Notes: a model not told the origin generated them from the sequence alone. A stretch of 64,000 nt of DNA from Verrucomicrobiia bacterium (GCA_036268055.1 DATAUW010000017.1:186001-250000); one strand, 5' to 3'. Numbered from the stretch's first letter, positions 47,058 to 56,432 are shown. Program-made: numbers and translations.

Positions 47058-47261
47058 GTGGATTGGCAAAAGATCGTTTCATTGGCAATCGTCGGAGTTA
47101 CAGCCGGAATTTTGCTTTGGAGCAGATTTCGGCCGCGCAAGTTTAGTTTTCAAAAAGACACTCATTGCGGCTGCGCTTCGCCGAGCAAGTCATCGCCACA
47201 GAGCACGATGGTATTCCGCGCCCGCCGGGGCGAACGCCCGCAGATATTCATAAAAAAATAA
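47058..47261 (+). CDS. Small membrane protein with CGC motif
   Basis: A 67-residue protein with a GTG start (MDWQKIVSLAIVGVTAGILLW). A single N-terminal membrane helix is followed by a basic stretch SRFRPRKFSFQKD, the cysteine pair in THCGCAS, and VFRARRGERPQIFIKK. The layout resembles small Cys-bearing membrane proteins that accompany metal transport, but the match is too weak to name. It stands alone between thioesterase and hsp20, 50 bases before the latter. Confidence 0.55.
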   Translation: MDWQKIVSLAIVGVTAGILLWSRFRPRKFSFQKDTHCGCASPSKSSPQSTMVFRARRGERPQIFIKK

Positions 47262-47311
47262 TCGCGCGCTTGCATATCTCCCAACCCTGAGCTACTTTCA
47301 AACTCCTAAAC

Positions 47312-47719
47312 ATGGCCATGTGCAAAGTCAGTACAACCGTGCATTTTTCGTCGCGACAATCCGTCGTTGGAGAACGTCCAGCCCATTGGGTTCCCAATAC
47401 CGATATTTACGCCACCGATGAGGGACTGGTGATCAAGATGGAACTCGCGGGCATGCGCAGCGAAAACTTGCAGATCACCGTCGAGGGAAATCAACTGTGC
47501 ATCAGCGGCCAGCGCCCGGACGGCTGCCGCGCGGCGAAGGTCAGTTTTCTCGCGATGGAGATCAATTACGGTCCTTTTGAAAATGTTTTGGAATTGCCCG
47601 CGGGCTATGATTTGACGCAGGCCAAGGCTTCTTATCTGAACGGGTTCCTGAGAATTGACGTACCCCACGCCGAAAAACCCACCTTGAAACGCACCAAGGT
47701 CGCGGTTACGGGAAAATAA
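47312..47719 (+). CDS. Hsp20/alpha-crystallin small heat-shock protein
   Basis: A 135-residue holdase chaperone. The alpha-crystallin domain runs from about residue 27 (PNTDIYATDEGLVIKMELAG) through LQITVEGNQLCISGQRP to the family motif ASYLNGFLRIDVP. The last residues lack an obvious I-x-I anchor (KPTLKRTKVAVTG). Lon begins 42 bases downstream on the same strand, which suggests a shared heat-stress unit; no CIRCE or sigma-32-like site was found upstream. Confidence 0.92.
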   Translation: MAMCKVSTTVHFSSRQSVVGERPAHWVPNTDIYATDEGLVIKMELAGMRSENLQITVEGNQLCISGQRPDGCRAAKVSFLAMEINYGPFENVLELPAGYDLTQAKASYLNGFLRIDVPHAEKPTLKRTKVAVTGK

Positions 47720-47761
47720 TTTTGGAATTCCTGGGGGGCTGCTAATATCTATGGCGCGACC

Positions 47762-50227
47762 ATGAATTCGCCCGACACGGAATTTATCAGCATCCTTGGC
47801 GCCACCTCCAGCGGCGGGGGAGGGGAATCGCCAGCCGAACGCATCTCTTCGCGTTCCATTCCCGAAGTCATGCCCATTCTGGGCTTGTCGGACATCGTGA
47901 TTTTTCCCGGCATGGTCGCGCCGCTTCTGGTCGAGACCGCGCAAAGCATTCATCTCATTGACGACGTGGTGGGCGGCGACCGTTTGCTCGGCGTGGTTTT
48001 GCAGCGCAAACCCGAGGCGGAAAATCCGGTTCCGGCGGACATGTATGAGATCGGTTGCGCGGCGCGCGTGTTGAAGATGTTGAAATTTCCCGACAACACC
48101 GTGCGCGTGCTGGTCGAAGGTTTGTGGCGTATCCGCATCCAGGAATACGAATCGCAGATGCCTTACCTGCGCGCGAAGATTGAGATCTGGAAAGATGCCA
48201 AGGAAGATTCCATCGAGTTAAAGGCGCTCACGCGCAACGCGCAAACGCAATTTCAGGAGATCGTCAAATTGTCGCCGGGCATGGCCGATCAGGTGAAGAT
48301 CGCCGCGCTCAATACCGAAGACCCGGGGCATCTCACCGATTTGATCGCGGTGAATTTGAATTTGAGCTTGCCTGAGCGCCAGCAAATGTTGGAGACGAAT
48401 TCCGTGAAGGAACGGCTCACGCGGATTTTGCCGATGCTCAATCGCGAGCACGAAGTCCTCACGCTCAGTTCGAAAATCCAGACGGACGTCGCGAGTTCCA
48501 TGTCCAAGAGCCAGCGAGATTTCTTTTTGCGCGAACAGATGCGGGCCATCCAGCGCGAGTTGGGCGAGGGCGATGTCAATTCGACCGACACGCGCAATCT
48601 TCGCGAGCAGTTCGACAAAACTCCGCTGCCGGACGATGCCAAGAAAGTCGCGCTGCAAGAGTTGGAGCGGTTGTCGCAGATGTCGCCGGCGATGGCGGAG
48701 TACGGCGTGACGCGCCACTACCTCGACTGGATTTTGAACATGCCGTGGGGAAAATACACGGAAGACAAAATTGACGTTGAGGAAGCGCGCAAGATTTTGG
48801 ACGAGGAACATTTCGGTTTGCAAAAGGTGAAGGATCGCCTGCTGGAATTTCTCGCCGTCATCAAATTAAAAAAACAAATCAAGGGGCCGATCCTTTGTCT
48901 CGCGGGCCCGCCGGGCGTGGGCAAAACGTCGCTCGGCAAAAGCGTGGCGGACGCCCTGGGCCGGAAATTTGCGCGCATCTCCCTTGGCGGCATGCGCGAT
49001 GAAGCGGAAATTCGCGGCCATCGCCGCACTTATGTTGGTGCGCTGCCGGGTCGCATCATTCACGCGCTGCGCCGTGCTGAAAGCAATAACCCCGTTATTC
49101 TGCTCGATGAGATTGATAAAGTCGGCGCGGATTTTCGCGGCGACCCGGCGTCGGCCTTGCTGGAAGTGCTCGACCCCGCGCAGAATTCGACCTTCACCGA
49201 TCATTATCTTGATCTGCCGTACGATTTGTCGCGTGTGCTTTTCATCACGACGGCGAATTGGCTCGACCCGATCAACCCGGCGTTGCGCGACCGTTTGGAA
49301 GTGATCGAACTACCGGGTTATACTGAATCGGAGAAATTGCAAATCGCGCGCCGTTATCTGGTGCCGCGGCAACAATCCGAAAACGGTTTGCCGGCGGGCG
49401 CATTTAAAATTCCCGACCCCGTGTTGCGCAAAGTGATCCAGGATTACACGCGCGAAGCGGGCGTGCGGCAGCTTGAACGCGAGATCGCCGCGCTGATGCG
49501 CAAGGCCGCGTTGAAGATCGTGCAGAAAAATGGCGCCGCCAAATCCCTGGTGTTGAGTCCGAAAGATTTGGCCGAATATCTCGGCCCGGTGCGCAATTTT
49601 TCCGAGAGCGCGGAAGCCATCAAGGAAATTGGCATCGCCACGGGCCTCGCGTGGACGCCGGTGGGCGGGGAAATTTTATTTATTGAAGCCACGCGCATGC
49701 CGGGCAGGGGACAAGTCATTCTGACCGGTTCGCTGGGCGAAGTGATGAAGGAAAGCGCGCAGACGGCGTTGAGTTATTTGCGCAGCCAATCCAAGGCCAT
49801 GGGCATTGACCTGAGCGATTATAATAAATTCGATTTGCACATTCACGTGCCTGCGGGCGCGACGCCCAAGGACGGCCCGAGCGCGGGCGTGACGATGACG
49901 GTGGCGCTGGCGTCGCTGCTGCTCAAGCGCTGCGTGAAATCCAATTTGGCGATGACGGGTGAAATCAGTTTGCGCGGGCGGGTGATGCGCGTGGGCGGCA
50001 TCAAAGAAAAGGTGCTGGCGGCGGCGCGTGCGGGCATCAAGGAATTGATTTTGCCGGACCAAAACCAGTCCGACTGGCAGGAAGTCCCGGCGGAAGTGCG
50101 CGAAAAAATGAAAGTGCATTTCGTCAAACATATCGCGGAATTGATTCCGCTCGCCCTGCGCCCGGCGGTTGCGCCCAAAAAGGAAAACAAAAAAGTTCCC
50201 GCGAAAAAAGTTGCGCGCCGCAAGTGA
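47762..50227 (+). CDS. lon: ATP-dependent Lon protease
   Basis: Degrades misfolded and regulatory proteins in the cytoplasm. The 821-residue LonA type has an N-terminal substrate domain (VMPILGLSDIVIFPGMVAPLL). The AAA+ module has Walker A GPPGVGKTS (Lys388) and Walker B PVILLDEIDKVGADFRGDPA. The peptidase domain has PKDGPSAGVTM (Ser707) and the lysine in GGIKEKV (748-750). The first ~35 residues are a Ser/Gly-rich leader and the C-terminus is a Lys-rich tail (KKENKKVPAKKVARRK). It follows hsp20 by 42 bases. Confidence 0.97.
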   Translation: MNSPDTEFISILGATSSGGGGESPAERISSRSIPEVMPILGLSDIVIFPGMVAPLLVETAQSIHLIDDVVGGDRLLGVVLQRKPEAENPVPADMYEIGCAARVLKMLKFPDNTVRVLVEGLWRIRIQEYESQMPYLRAKIEIWKDAKEDSIELKALTRNAQTQFQEIVKLSPGMADQVKIAALNTEDPGHLTDLIAVNLNLSLPERQQMLETNSVKERLTRILPMLNREHEVLTLSSKIQTDVASSMSKSQRDFFLREQMRAIQRELGEGDVNSTDTRNLREQFDKTPLPDDAKKVALQELERLSQMSPAMAEYGVTRHYLDWILNMPWGKYTEDKIDVEEARKILDEEHFGLQKVKDRLLEFLAVIKLKKQIKGPILCLAGPPGVGKTSLGKSVADALGRKFARISLGGMRDEAEIRGHRRTYVGALPGRIIHALRRAESNNPVILLDEIDKVGADFRGDPASALLEVLDPAQNSTFTDHYLDLPYDLSRVLFITTANWLDPINPALRDRLEVIELPGYTESEKLQIARRYLVPRQQSENGLPAGAFKIPDPVLRKVIQDYTREAGVRQLEREIAALMRKAALKIVQKNGAAKSLVLSPKDLAEYLGPVRNFSESAEAIKEIGIATGLAWTPVGGEILFIEATRMPGRGQVILTGSLGEVMKESAQTALSYLRSQSKAMGIDLSDYNKFDLHIHVPAGATPKDGPSAGVTMTVALASLLLKRCVKSNLAMTGEISLRGRVMRVGGIKEKVLAAARAGIKELILPDQNQSDWQEVPAEVREKMKVHFVKHIAELIPLALRPAVAPKKENKKVPAKKVARRK

Positions 50228-50271
50228 TTTGGGATTTGAACAAGCGCGCGGTTCACTGGTCTGAATAGGCG

Positions 50272-51042
50272 ATGAGGACATACCGATTAATTTTAAGCGC
50301 GTTAATGGCATTCTTTTTTTGCGCGGCGGTATTCGGGTTGCGCGCGCAGGATGTTTCTCCAACCGGGCCTGAGGCCGGACGCGAATTGGCCGAGAGCTTG
50401 CGCTCGATGCGACCCGCCGAGGATTTTAAATGGAGCGGTGTTTTGAAAATTGCCGGACGGGGACATCCCATTCCGCCGGTGCTGGTTCAATGCGAAACCA
50501 AAACCAATAAAACAAATTGGTCGGTGACTTATTGGACGGCGGCTACGCCGACGGCGGGCGCGGAGAAATTAGTCGTAATTTTTTCGCCGGACGGCCCCAC
50601 CCAATATAAATATGCGCGCGCGAGCAAACCGGGCGATTCACTGCCTGAAGCAAAAAATTTGACGGGCGCGGAAGCGGACATTCCGCTGGGCGGGTCGGAT
50701 TTTTGGCTGTCGGATTTGGGTTTTGAATTTTATCAGTGGCCGGATCAGGTACGTTTGCCGGGCCAGATGCGACGCGGGCAGCCTTGCAACGTCCTGGAAA
50801 GCCGCAATCCGCATCCTGAGCCGGGCGGCTACTCGCTCGTGCGCACATGGATCGAAAAAGAATCCGGCCAGCCTTTGCAAGCGGAGGCGTACGGGGCGGA
50901 TAAAAAATTGTTGAAGGAATTTGAACTGGGCAGCGTGGTTAAGATCAATGGTCATTATGAAGTCAAAGACTTGAAAATGATCAATGACAAAACCGATTCC
51001 CGCACCTCGCTCAATTTCGATTTGGACAAGGAAAAGAAGTAG
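50272..51042 (+). CDS. LolA-like outer-membrane lipoprotein-sorting-type protein
   Basis: A 256-residue exported protein with signal peptide LILSALMAFFFCAAVFGLRA. The body has the half-barrel pattern of the LolA-like group: WSGVLKIAGRGHPIPPVLVQ, TAGAEKLVVIF, the GSDFWLSDLGFEFYQWPDQ block, CNVLESRNP, WIEKESGQPLQAEAYG and VKDLKMIN. Relatives are annotated as outer membrane lipoprotein-sorting proteins, but the transported ligand is unproved. It lies 44 bases after lon, with no clear functional link. Confidence 0.8.
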   Translation: MRTYRLILSALMAFFFCAAVFGLRAQDVSPTGPEAGRELAESLRSMRPAEDFKWSGVLKIAGRGHPIPPVLVQCETKTNKTNWSVTYWTAATPTAGAEKLVVIFSPDGPTQYKYARASKPGDSLPEAKNLTGAEADIPLGGSDFWLSDLGFEFYQWPDQVRLPGQMRRGQPCNVLESRNPHPEPGGYSLVRTWIEKESGQPLQAEAYGADKKLLKEFELGSVVKINGHYEVKDLKMINDKTDSRTSLNFDLDKEKK

Positions 51043-51073
51043 AACGCTGCCAGCAGGGCTTTTTGAAGATTCA

Positions 51074-51135
51074 TAAACCGTTAAAACGGTTTACCACGTC
51101 GTGAGCCGCAAGAATCCCCGCGCTGAAGCGCGGGG
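51074..51135. repeat. Two hairpin repeats
   Basis: TAAACCGTT-AA-AACGGTTTA at 51074-51093 and CCCCGCGC-TGAA-GCGCGGGG at 51116-51135 are both perfect. The first carries the same AACGGTT core as the hairpin at 8276-8298. The 51043-51354 gap contains no gene I can support besides these. Confidence 0.75.
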
Positions 51136-51354
51136 TTAATGAGAAGTTCTGGAAAATTTCTCGCAATCGGACAATGCACGCTCGTTGCATTGGTGAACGG
51201 TCGAACGCCAAGTTGAAGCCATACAGAACATTGATCATTTTGCACCGGGCGAAGTATCACTGTTTTGCTTTGCCTCGGGGCAGTGTCAAAATACGCCCGG
51301 CGGGATCGTCCCGAGGGAAACGTGTTGGGACGCTGCAGCATCTATGGATATGCG

Positions 51355-52506
51355 TTAATGTTTTAGGCCGAGGAAAATCATGATCAGGTCTATCACGAAG
51401 AGGACTACGATCGTGACTTCCAAAATAAACATCCAGCGGTTGTTCTGGTCGTGCTTGAGAAGCTGGTAGAGGTCATCGAGCGTTTTTAATTTGCCACCGA
51501 TGGAGCGGTGCCAATCGCTGAGATGAAAACGCGCGGAGACATTTTCGTAGATGCGCGCGAGATGCCAATCGCCGAAAAATTTGGTGATGTTGGATAGTTC
51601 ATCGTTAAAGCGCGCGAGGTCAATGCGGATGTCGCGGAGTTCGCGCATGACATCGCTGCGGCTGCGGACACTGCGTTCGCTGAGGTCGCGGTAGGAGCGT
51701 TCGAGGGCATCGTCGAGGATGCGGTCATAGGCTTCGAGTTCGGCGAGTTGGAGGTTCGCCAATTCCATCACGTAGAGGGTTTCGTCAAAATTTTCCGAGC
51801 GATCAATCACGAGCGCGGCGTCCCAGTCAATCACGACCAGGTCATGCTCGTAATAACTGAGATAGCGTCCGGTGGATTCGTCGGCTTCCTGGTTGGAAAG
51901 ATGGTCGGCGTCCGGTTCCTGGGTGAGCAACGCGGCGATTTCACGGCGATTTTCCTGAAGCCAGTGTTCGGTTCGGAGCGGCGCGCCATCGGCGGTGGTC
52001 AACGGCGACTTGATGCAGAAAACGGTGTAGGCCTCTTCTTGAAAGAGCTGCGTGACGGGCCGGATGAGATAGGGCGAGAGTTCGCGCCGCACTTCATCGG
52101 CGAGTTGGCGCACTTCTTCCTGCAAGACGCCGTTGCTGAATTGCAAATCGTGATAGCAGACGAGGTCTTCCACGTTGCGCACGGCGAAGGGCACACGCAC
52201 CGTGATGCTGATGGCGCCGACGGGAAGAATTTTTACGGCGCGTTCCATGCGCACGGGGCCGTGCGGGCCGATGCGTTCGAGCGGCGGGAGGCGGATCATT
52301 TGCGGTTTGTAAAAGAAGAGATGGCGCGGGCTGCGTTTGCTGGCGTCCACGGCGAATTGAGCGACGGGCTGGCCGAGCAATTCGCGCAAGGGCCGCCGCG
52401 ACATTTCATAAGCGACGTCAAAAGCATAGACGTAAACCACTTCGCCGGTGTATTGGCGGACTTGATTGAGGCTGGCTTTTAACTCCGTTGTGCGGGCCGA
52501 TTCCAT
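51355..52506 (-). CDS. RMD1/DUF155-like membrane protein
   Basis: A 383-residue protein starting MESARTTELKAS; an upstream start at 52563 adds only low-complexity residues. The body has YLSYYEHDLVVIDWDAALVI and VMELANLQLAELEAYDRILD. The C-terminal region LRDIRIDLARFNDELSNITK and FFGDWHLARIYENVSARFHL leads to a single C-terminal membrane helix (FILEVTIVVLFVIDLIMIFL). This order fits the RMD1/Sif2 (DUF155) family, known from yeast mitochondria and bacteria, with no fixed function. It is anchored in the membrane with most of the protein in the cytoplasm. Confidence 0.7.
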   Translation of the reverse strand: MESARTTELKASLNQVRQYTGEVVYVYAFDVAYEMSRRPLRELLGQPVAQFAVDASKRSPRHLFFYKPQMIRLPPLERIGPHGPVRMERAVKILPVGAISITVRVPFAVRNVEDLVCYHDLQFSNGVLQEEVRQLADEVRRELSPYLIRPVTQLFQEEAYTVFCIKSPLTTADGAPLRTEHWLQENRREIAALLTQEPDADHLSNQEADESTGRYLSYYEHDLVVIDWDAALVIDRSENFDETLYVMELANLQLAELEAYDRILDDALERSYRDLSERSVRSRSDVMRELRDIRIDLARFNDELSNITKFFGDWHLARIYENVSARFHLSDWHRSIGGKLKTLDDLYQLLKHDQNNRWMFILEVTIVVLFVIDLIMIFLGLKH

Positions 52507-52766
52507 GAGTAAAATTAACCCATCGCGCCGGGGAAGTCTATTGTGTTGAAGGTGTTGATTCACTAGGGCGTTGGGTGTTCGGGAGGAAAAATTGACGCAG
52601 AGGCGCAGAGGTCCTTGCGGACGGCCACTGGGAGAAGGGAAGTTTAGTCATGGAGGGACACGGAATAAACACCGCGCTGCACGCGGGACGCGTAAGCTGC
52701 CCAAATCTATTTTGATTTCACTTTCGAGTGACGGGGAAGTCCGTGCTTTCTTTAGGGCAGGATAAT

Positions 52767-53267
52767 TCAATCGCGGCTGCGCAGGAGGATGCCGGCGTAG
52801 TAGGCGATTCTATAGCTGGCGAGGAGTCCAAAGAAGAAAACGGTCAGCGGACTTTGAACGAAGGCGGGGGAATTAGGATTTCCAAGCGTCGGCATGTTGG
52901 CGTAAAAAATACCGAAGCGATAGACGAGGCGTCCCATCAGCAGGACGGAAAGAATAATTCCAATGTAGGTGTTCGGCGTGTAGAAGCGGCCGGCGGGCGT
53001 GTTTTCAAATTGGGTCAAATGGAGTCCGAGGAACGCCAGCGGCACGCCAAGCAACAGGCCGATGCCCAATCCCCGGAGCACGGGCAAATGCAGGATGGAG
53101 TCAACCGCCACCACCAGCGTGATCACACTGTAGATGACGATGCGCATGATGATGCGTTTGGTGCGCAGTGGCTGGCGGCCGATGTTGCGGTTGAAACGGC
53201 GATAGGCGCGCCAGGCGATGAAAGATACGAGCAGCGGTGGAACTACATTGCCGGGCGTAAGAGGCAT
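52767..53267 (-). CDS. CcdC/DUF1453-like integral membrane protein
   Basis: A 166-residue protein with about five membrane helices (VVPPLLVSFIAWRAY, IVIYSVITLVVAVDSIL, GLGIGLLLGVPLAFLGL, IGIILSVLLMGRLVY, PLTVFFFGLLASYRIAYYAG). The motif FENTPAGRFYTPNTYIGI between helices is typical of CcdC-type (DUF1453) proteins. These have no established role despite the cytochrome-assembly name. It lies alone between the RMD1-like and lysR genes. The 203-base stretch on its right holds only hairpins. Confidence 0.6.
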   Translation of the reverse strand: MPLTPGNVVPPLLVSFIAWRAYRRFNRNIGRQPLRTKRIIMRIVIYSVITLVVAVDSILHLPVLRGLGIGLLLGVPLAFLGLHLTQFENTPAGRFYTPNTYIGIILSVLLMGRLVYRFGIFYANMPTLGNPNSPAFVQSPLTVFFFGLLASYRIAYYAGILLRSRD

Positions 53268-53301
53268 TCGTTTGGTGGCGTAGAGTTTGTTTAACGCGAT
53301 T

Positions 53302-53458
53302 GCAGCCTTGGGCTGCGCCAGATCACGAAAGAGTCAATCATATCGCGAGGCGCGAGGCGATAAAAAAAGGACTTTGAAAATGTAATGGATTTATTTTTGC
53401 GCTCTCGAAATAGGCGCGCGGCAGTCCGTTCTTGAATGGCTGCGAGTCATAGACTCGC
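53302..53458. repeat. Hairpin repeats beside lysR
   Basis: GCAGCC-TTG-GGCTGC at 53302-53316 and GCGAGTC-ATA-GACTCGC at 53442-53458 are perfect hairpins. The second, with its flanks, is the same unit as at 25941-25968. It ends 7 bases before the lysR stop codon. Confidence 0.75.
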
Positions 53459-53464
53459 GGTCCG

Positions 53465-54358
53465 TCAGGAGGGAATACGCACGGCTTGAGCACATTTTAA
53501 GAAGTGCGCGGTGAGATCAGAGATTTCGCTCTTGGGCCAGACGGCGCCGACGACGAGGGGATCAGGGGCGGGGGTGACGGGGATGAGTTTCAAGCGCGGG
53601 CCGGCGAAACACGCGAGTGATTCGGGCGCGAGCGCGATGCCCGTGCCGATTTCGACGGCGGTGATGAGGCTGGTGACGTTGTCGTGTTCCTCGGCGATGC
53701 GCCATTTGGTTTTGGTGCCGGCGAAAGTGGCCGCGAGAAATTCGTGGTACTCGGGATAATCCTTGCGGCTGTAGGCGACGATTGGTTCGCGCGCGGCTTG
53801 GGCGAGGCTCACGGCGCGCAGGCGCGCGAAGAGATGTTTTGGGGCGACGGCGATGCGGAATTGATAACGCGCCAGTTCGGCGAAATTGAAGCCGCGCAGC
53901 ATCGCGGGCGGCGGACGGACGAGCAGGGCGACTTGCAACCGGCCTTCGCGGAGCTGGCCGAGCATTTCCTCGGTCGAAAGGTCGTGCAAGGCGACGCGCA
54001 CCCCGGGCATCTCGGCCTGGAAGGCGCGCAGGATTGGCGGGAGAATTTGCACGGTGAGCGAAGGCGCGTAGCCGGCGTGGATTTCGCCGCGCTTGCCGGT
54101 GGCGACGGCGCGGGCGGCGAGGATGGCTTCGTCGGCGCGTTGCAACACGGCCCGGGCTTCGGCGAGAAAGACGCGTCCGGCGGCGGTGAGGCGGACGGAT
54201 TTTGCGCTGCGTTCGAGCAGGAGGAAACCGAGTTCGCCTTCGAGGTCGCGAATCTGGCGGCTGAGAGCGGGTTGCGAGACGTGAAGCTTCAACGCGGCGC
54301 GGGAGACGTTTTCGTTTTCGGCGACGGCGACGTAATAACGGAGATGGCGGAGTTCCAT
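53465..54358 (-). CDS. LysR-family transcriptional regulator
   Basis: A 297-residue regulator. The N-terminal winged helix MELRHLRYYVAVAENENVSR continues to LHVSQPALSRQIRDLEGELGF. The C-terminal co-inducer domain has the GEIHAGYAPSLTVQILPPIL region and an HNVTSLITAVEIGTGIALAPE-type pocket. ATG at 54358 gives the standard N-terminus; six extra codons upstream are not needed. It is divergent from pirin-wrbA, and a T-N11-A box lies between them. It probably controls those two genes, perhaps in response to an aromatic or redox-active compound. Confidence 0.94.
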   Translation of the reverse strand: MELRHLRYYVAVAENENVSRAALKLHVSQPALSRQIRDLEGELGFLLLERSAKSVRLTAAGRVFLAEARAVLQRADEAILAARAVATGKRGEIHAGYAPSLTVQILPPILRAFQAEMPGVRVALHDLSTEEMLGQLREGRLQVALLVRPPPAMLRGFNFAELARYQFRIAVAPKHLFARLRAVSLAQAAREPIVAYSRKDYPEYHEFLAATFAGTKTKWRIAEEHDNVTSLITAVEIGTGIALAPESLACFAGPRLKLIPVTPAPDPLVVGAVWPKSEISDLTAHFLKCAQAVRIPS

Positions 54359-54365
54359 GCGCGGT

Positions 54366-54388
54366 GAGTATAACATTTAGTTATGCTC
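54366..54388. promoter_or_regulatory. LysR-type operator between lysR and pirin
   Basis: GAGTATAAC-ATTTA-GTTATGCTC is an inverted repeat with one mismatch, containing the T-N11-A core (T at 54371, A at 54383). It begins 8 bases from the lysR start and 55 bases from the pirin start. This is the usual site for LysR autorepression and activation of the divergent genes. Confidence 0.65.
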
Positions 54389-54442
54389 AGGCAAGAAACA
54401 TGGTCTTTCACGTGCGCGCGAATGATGTGGCATTGTGGGTGC

Positions 54443-55141
54443 ATGAATATGAATATACGCAGAGCCAATGAAAGGGGCCACGCGAACCACGGGTGGCTGG
54501 ACAGTTATCACACGTTCAGTTTCGCGAATTATTATGATCCGAATTGGATGAGCTACCGGAGCCTGCGCGTCATCAATGACGACCTCGTGATGCCGGGCAT
54601 GGGGTTCGGCAAACATCCGCATCGCGACATGGAAATCATCACGTACATCTTGAGCGGCTCGCTGGAGCATAAGGATTCCATGGGCAATGGCCGCGTGATC
54701 AAAACCGGCGACGTGCAATACATGGCGGCGGGCACGGGCGTGCAACACAGTGAATTCAATCCTTCCAAGGATGAGGCGGTTCACTTGCTGCAAATCTGGG
54801 TGCAGCCGGATCGCAAAGACGTGACGCCACGGTATGCGGAAAAATCATTTAAGGACGCCGCGACCGGCACGCTGCATCTGGTGACGAGCAAAGCGGGTCG
54901 CGATGGTTCGATCGCGATCCACCAGGACGCGGATCTTTGGCTCGCGAAATTGGATGGCGGCAAAAGCGTGAGCCAAAAACTCGCGGCGGGTCGTCATGCG
55001 TGGGTGCATGTGGCCGAAGGCGAAGTGACCTTGAACGGCACCAAACTCAGCGGTGGTGACGCGGCGGCGGTGAGCGGCGAAGGCACGCTCGATATTGCTT
55101 CAACGAAACCGGCGCAAGTCCTGTTATTTGATCTCAACTAA
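54443..55141 (+). CDS. Pirin-family protein (YhhW-like)
   Basis: A 232-residue bicupin. It opens IRRANERGHANHGWLDSYHT and carries the metal-binding motif GFGKHPHRDMEIITYILSG with two His and the Glu, then VQYMAAGTGVQHSEFNPS. The C-terminal cupin is degenerate. YhhW-type pirins have quercetinase activity in vitro. ATG at 54443 (or 54449) matches the family start; a longer frame upstream is excluded. Together with wrbA and the divergent lysR it forms a common redox-stress arrangement. Confidence 0.92.
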   Translation: MNMNIRRANERGHANHGWLDSYHTFSFANYYDPNWMSYRSLRVINDDLVMPGMGFGKHPHRDMEIITYILSGSLEHKDSMGNGRVIKTGDVQYMAAGTGVQHSEFNPSKDEAVHLLQIWVQPDRKDVTPRYAEKSFKDAATGTLHLVTSKAGRDGSIAIHQDADLWLAKLDGGKSVSQKLAAGRHAWVHVAEGEVTLNGTKLSGGDAAAVSGEGTLDIASTKPAQVLLFDLN

Positions 55142-55189
55142 AACCCTCAGCTCGAACCCATCTCAAACTGAGATGAGTTCACTTTTATT

Positions 55190-55789
55190 ATGCCTAAATT
55201 ATTAGTCCTGTATTACTCCACTTACGGCCATGTCGAAACGCTCGCGAATGCGATTGCAGAAGGCGCGCGCGGCGTGCCCGGCGTGGAAGTTACTATTAAA
55301 CGCGTGCCGGAAACCATGTCGCCCGAGACGGCGAAACAATACGGCGCGAAATTGGACCAGGCGGCGCCAGTGGCATCGCCGGGCGAACTGGCAGATTATG
55401 ACGCGATTATTTTCGGCACGCCGACGCGTTTCGGAAACATGGCGGCGCAGATGCGAAACTTTTTGGATCAGACGGGACAGTTGTGGGTGAAAGGTGCGCT
55501 GGTTGGAAAAGTCAGCAGCGTGTTCACGAGCACCGGAACCGGCGGCGGAAATGAAAGCACGATCATCAGTTTCGTAACGACGCTGATCCATCACGGGATG
55601 ATTTATGTGGGACTGCCTTATGCGTGTCCGGAACTTTCGGACATCACCGAAGTGCGGGGCGGTTCGCCGTGGGGCGCGGCCACGATCGCGGGCGCGGATG
55701 GCTCGCGCAAACCGAGCGCAAAGGAATTGGCGATGGCGCGGTTTCAGGGAAAGCATGTCGCGGGGATCGCGGTGCAGATGAAGAAGTGA
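55190..55789 (+). CDS. wrbA: NAD(P)H:quinone oxidoreductase, WrbA type
   Basis: A 199-residue flavodoxin-fold enzyme that reduces quinones with two electrons to avoid radicals. The FMN phosphate loop [19 protein letters not shown] is at about 8-26. [21 protein letters not shown] and the [14 protein letters not shown] loop are typical of WrbA, as is the [12 protein letters not shown] end. It follows pirin by 48 bases and is closed by a terminator, so the unit is pirin-wrbA. Confidence 0.95.
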   Translation: MPKLLVLYYSTYGHVETLANAIAEGARGVPGVEVTIKRVPETMSPETAKQYGAKLDQAAPVASPGELADYDAIIFGTPTRFGNMAAQMRNFLDQTGQLWVKGALVGKVSSVFTSTGTGGGNESTIISFVTTLIHHGMIYVGLPYACPELSDITEVRGGSPWGAATIAGADGSRKPSAKELAMARFQGKHVAGIAVQMKK

Positions 55790-55820
55790 AATAGGACGAA
55801 TCACAGAAATTAAATCCGAA

Positions 55821-55855
55821 CGCCGCTTTGGGCCAAGCCTGGAGCGGCGATTTTT
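55821..55855 (+). terminator. Rho-independent terminator after wrbA
   Basis: CGCCGCT at 55821-55827 pairs with AGCGGCG at 55843-55849, with further weak pairing in the 15-base loop, and ATTTTT follows. It lies 32 bases after the wrbA stop. Confidence 0.7.
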
Positions 55856-55930
55856 GCGGTCGTTGCCGCGCAGAAGTTGGCCGTTACTTTTATCTTTTCC
55901 ACTCGCGGGGACTTGCGCTAGGCTAGCGCC

Positions 55931-56335
55931 ATGTCCGAAATCGTCGATTTCGTTAATCGCGGTGCGTCGTCTATCACGCCCGCCGTCGTGGAAAAAGTCC
56001 TGCGCCAACTGCCGCAGTGGAAACTGGAATTCACCCAAATATATGCGCCGCTGTTTCCGCACTTGGTGGACCAGTTGGAATTTCTGGCCGACGCCGTGGA
56101 AGATACTGGCGAGGGTGTTTATAAAGACTTGCCGTATTTCGCGCTCGCCGAGGCGGTCTTCGCGCTGGTGTATGCGCACAAAAAGGTCGGCATCATTCCC
56201 GACACCGTGCTCAATCTTGGCCGCGCGGATGATTCGAGCATCGTGCGCGCTGTGCTGATCCAAAACGAAAAAGCCTTTGCGATCTACGCTGCGTCACAGA
56301 ATCTCGAATGGTCGAAGGTGACGAGCGCGCCGTGA
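55931..56335 (+). CDS. DUF1232 (YkvA-like) protein
   Basis: A 134-residue protein. The core YFALAEAVFALVYAHKKVGI, then IPDTVLNLGRADDSSIVRAVL, matches the DUF1232 pattern 'Y---P-D-IPD--P--G--DD--V----L'. Relatives are small, often membrane-associated, with unknown function. The region before it is helical and polar. It starts after the wrbA terminator with its own spacing, so it is a separate unit. Confidence 0.75.
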   Translation: MSEIVDFVNRGASSITPAVVEKVLRQLPQWKLEFTQIYAPLFPHLVDQLEFLADAVEDTGEGVYKDLPYFALAEAVFALVYAHKKVGIIPDTVLNLGRADDSSIVRAVLIQNEKAFAIYAASQNLEWSKVTSAP

Positions 56336-56432
56336 TTCGGCGGCAGGTTTCCAGCGGGCGTTGACGAAGCGGTATCGAAACGCCGCGCGCGATTTTCTCT
56401 CGGTTTAGTATCACTCTAACTCACCACCGCGC

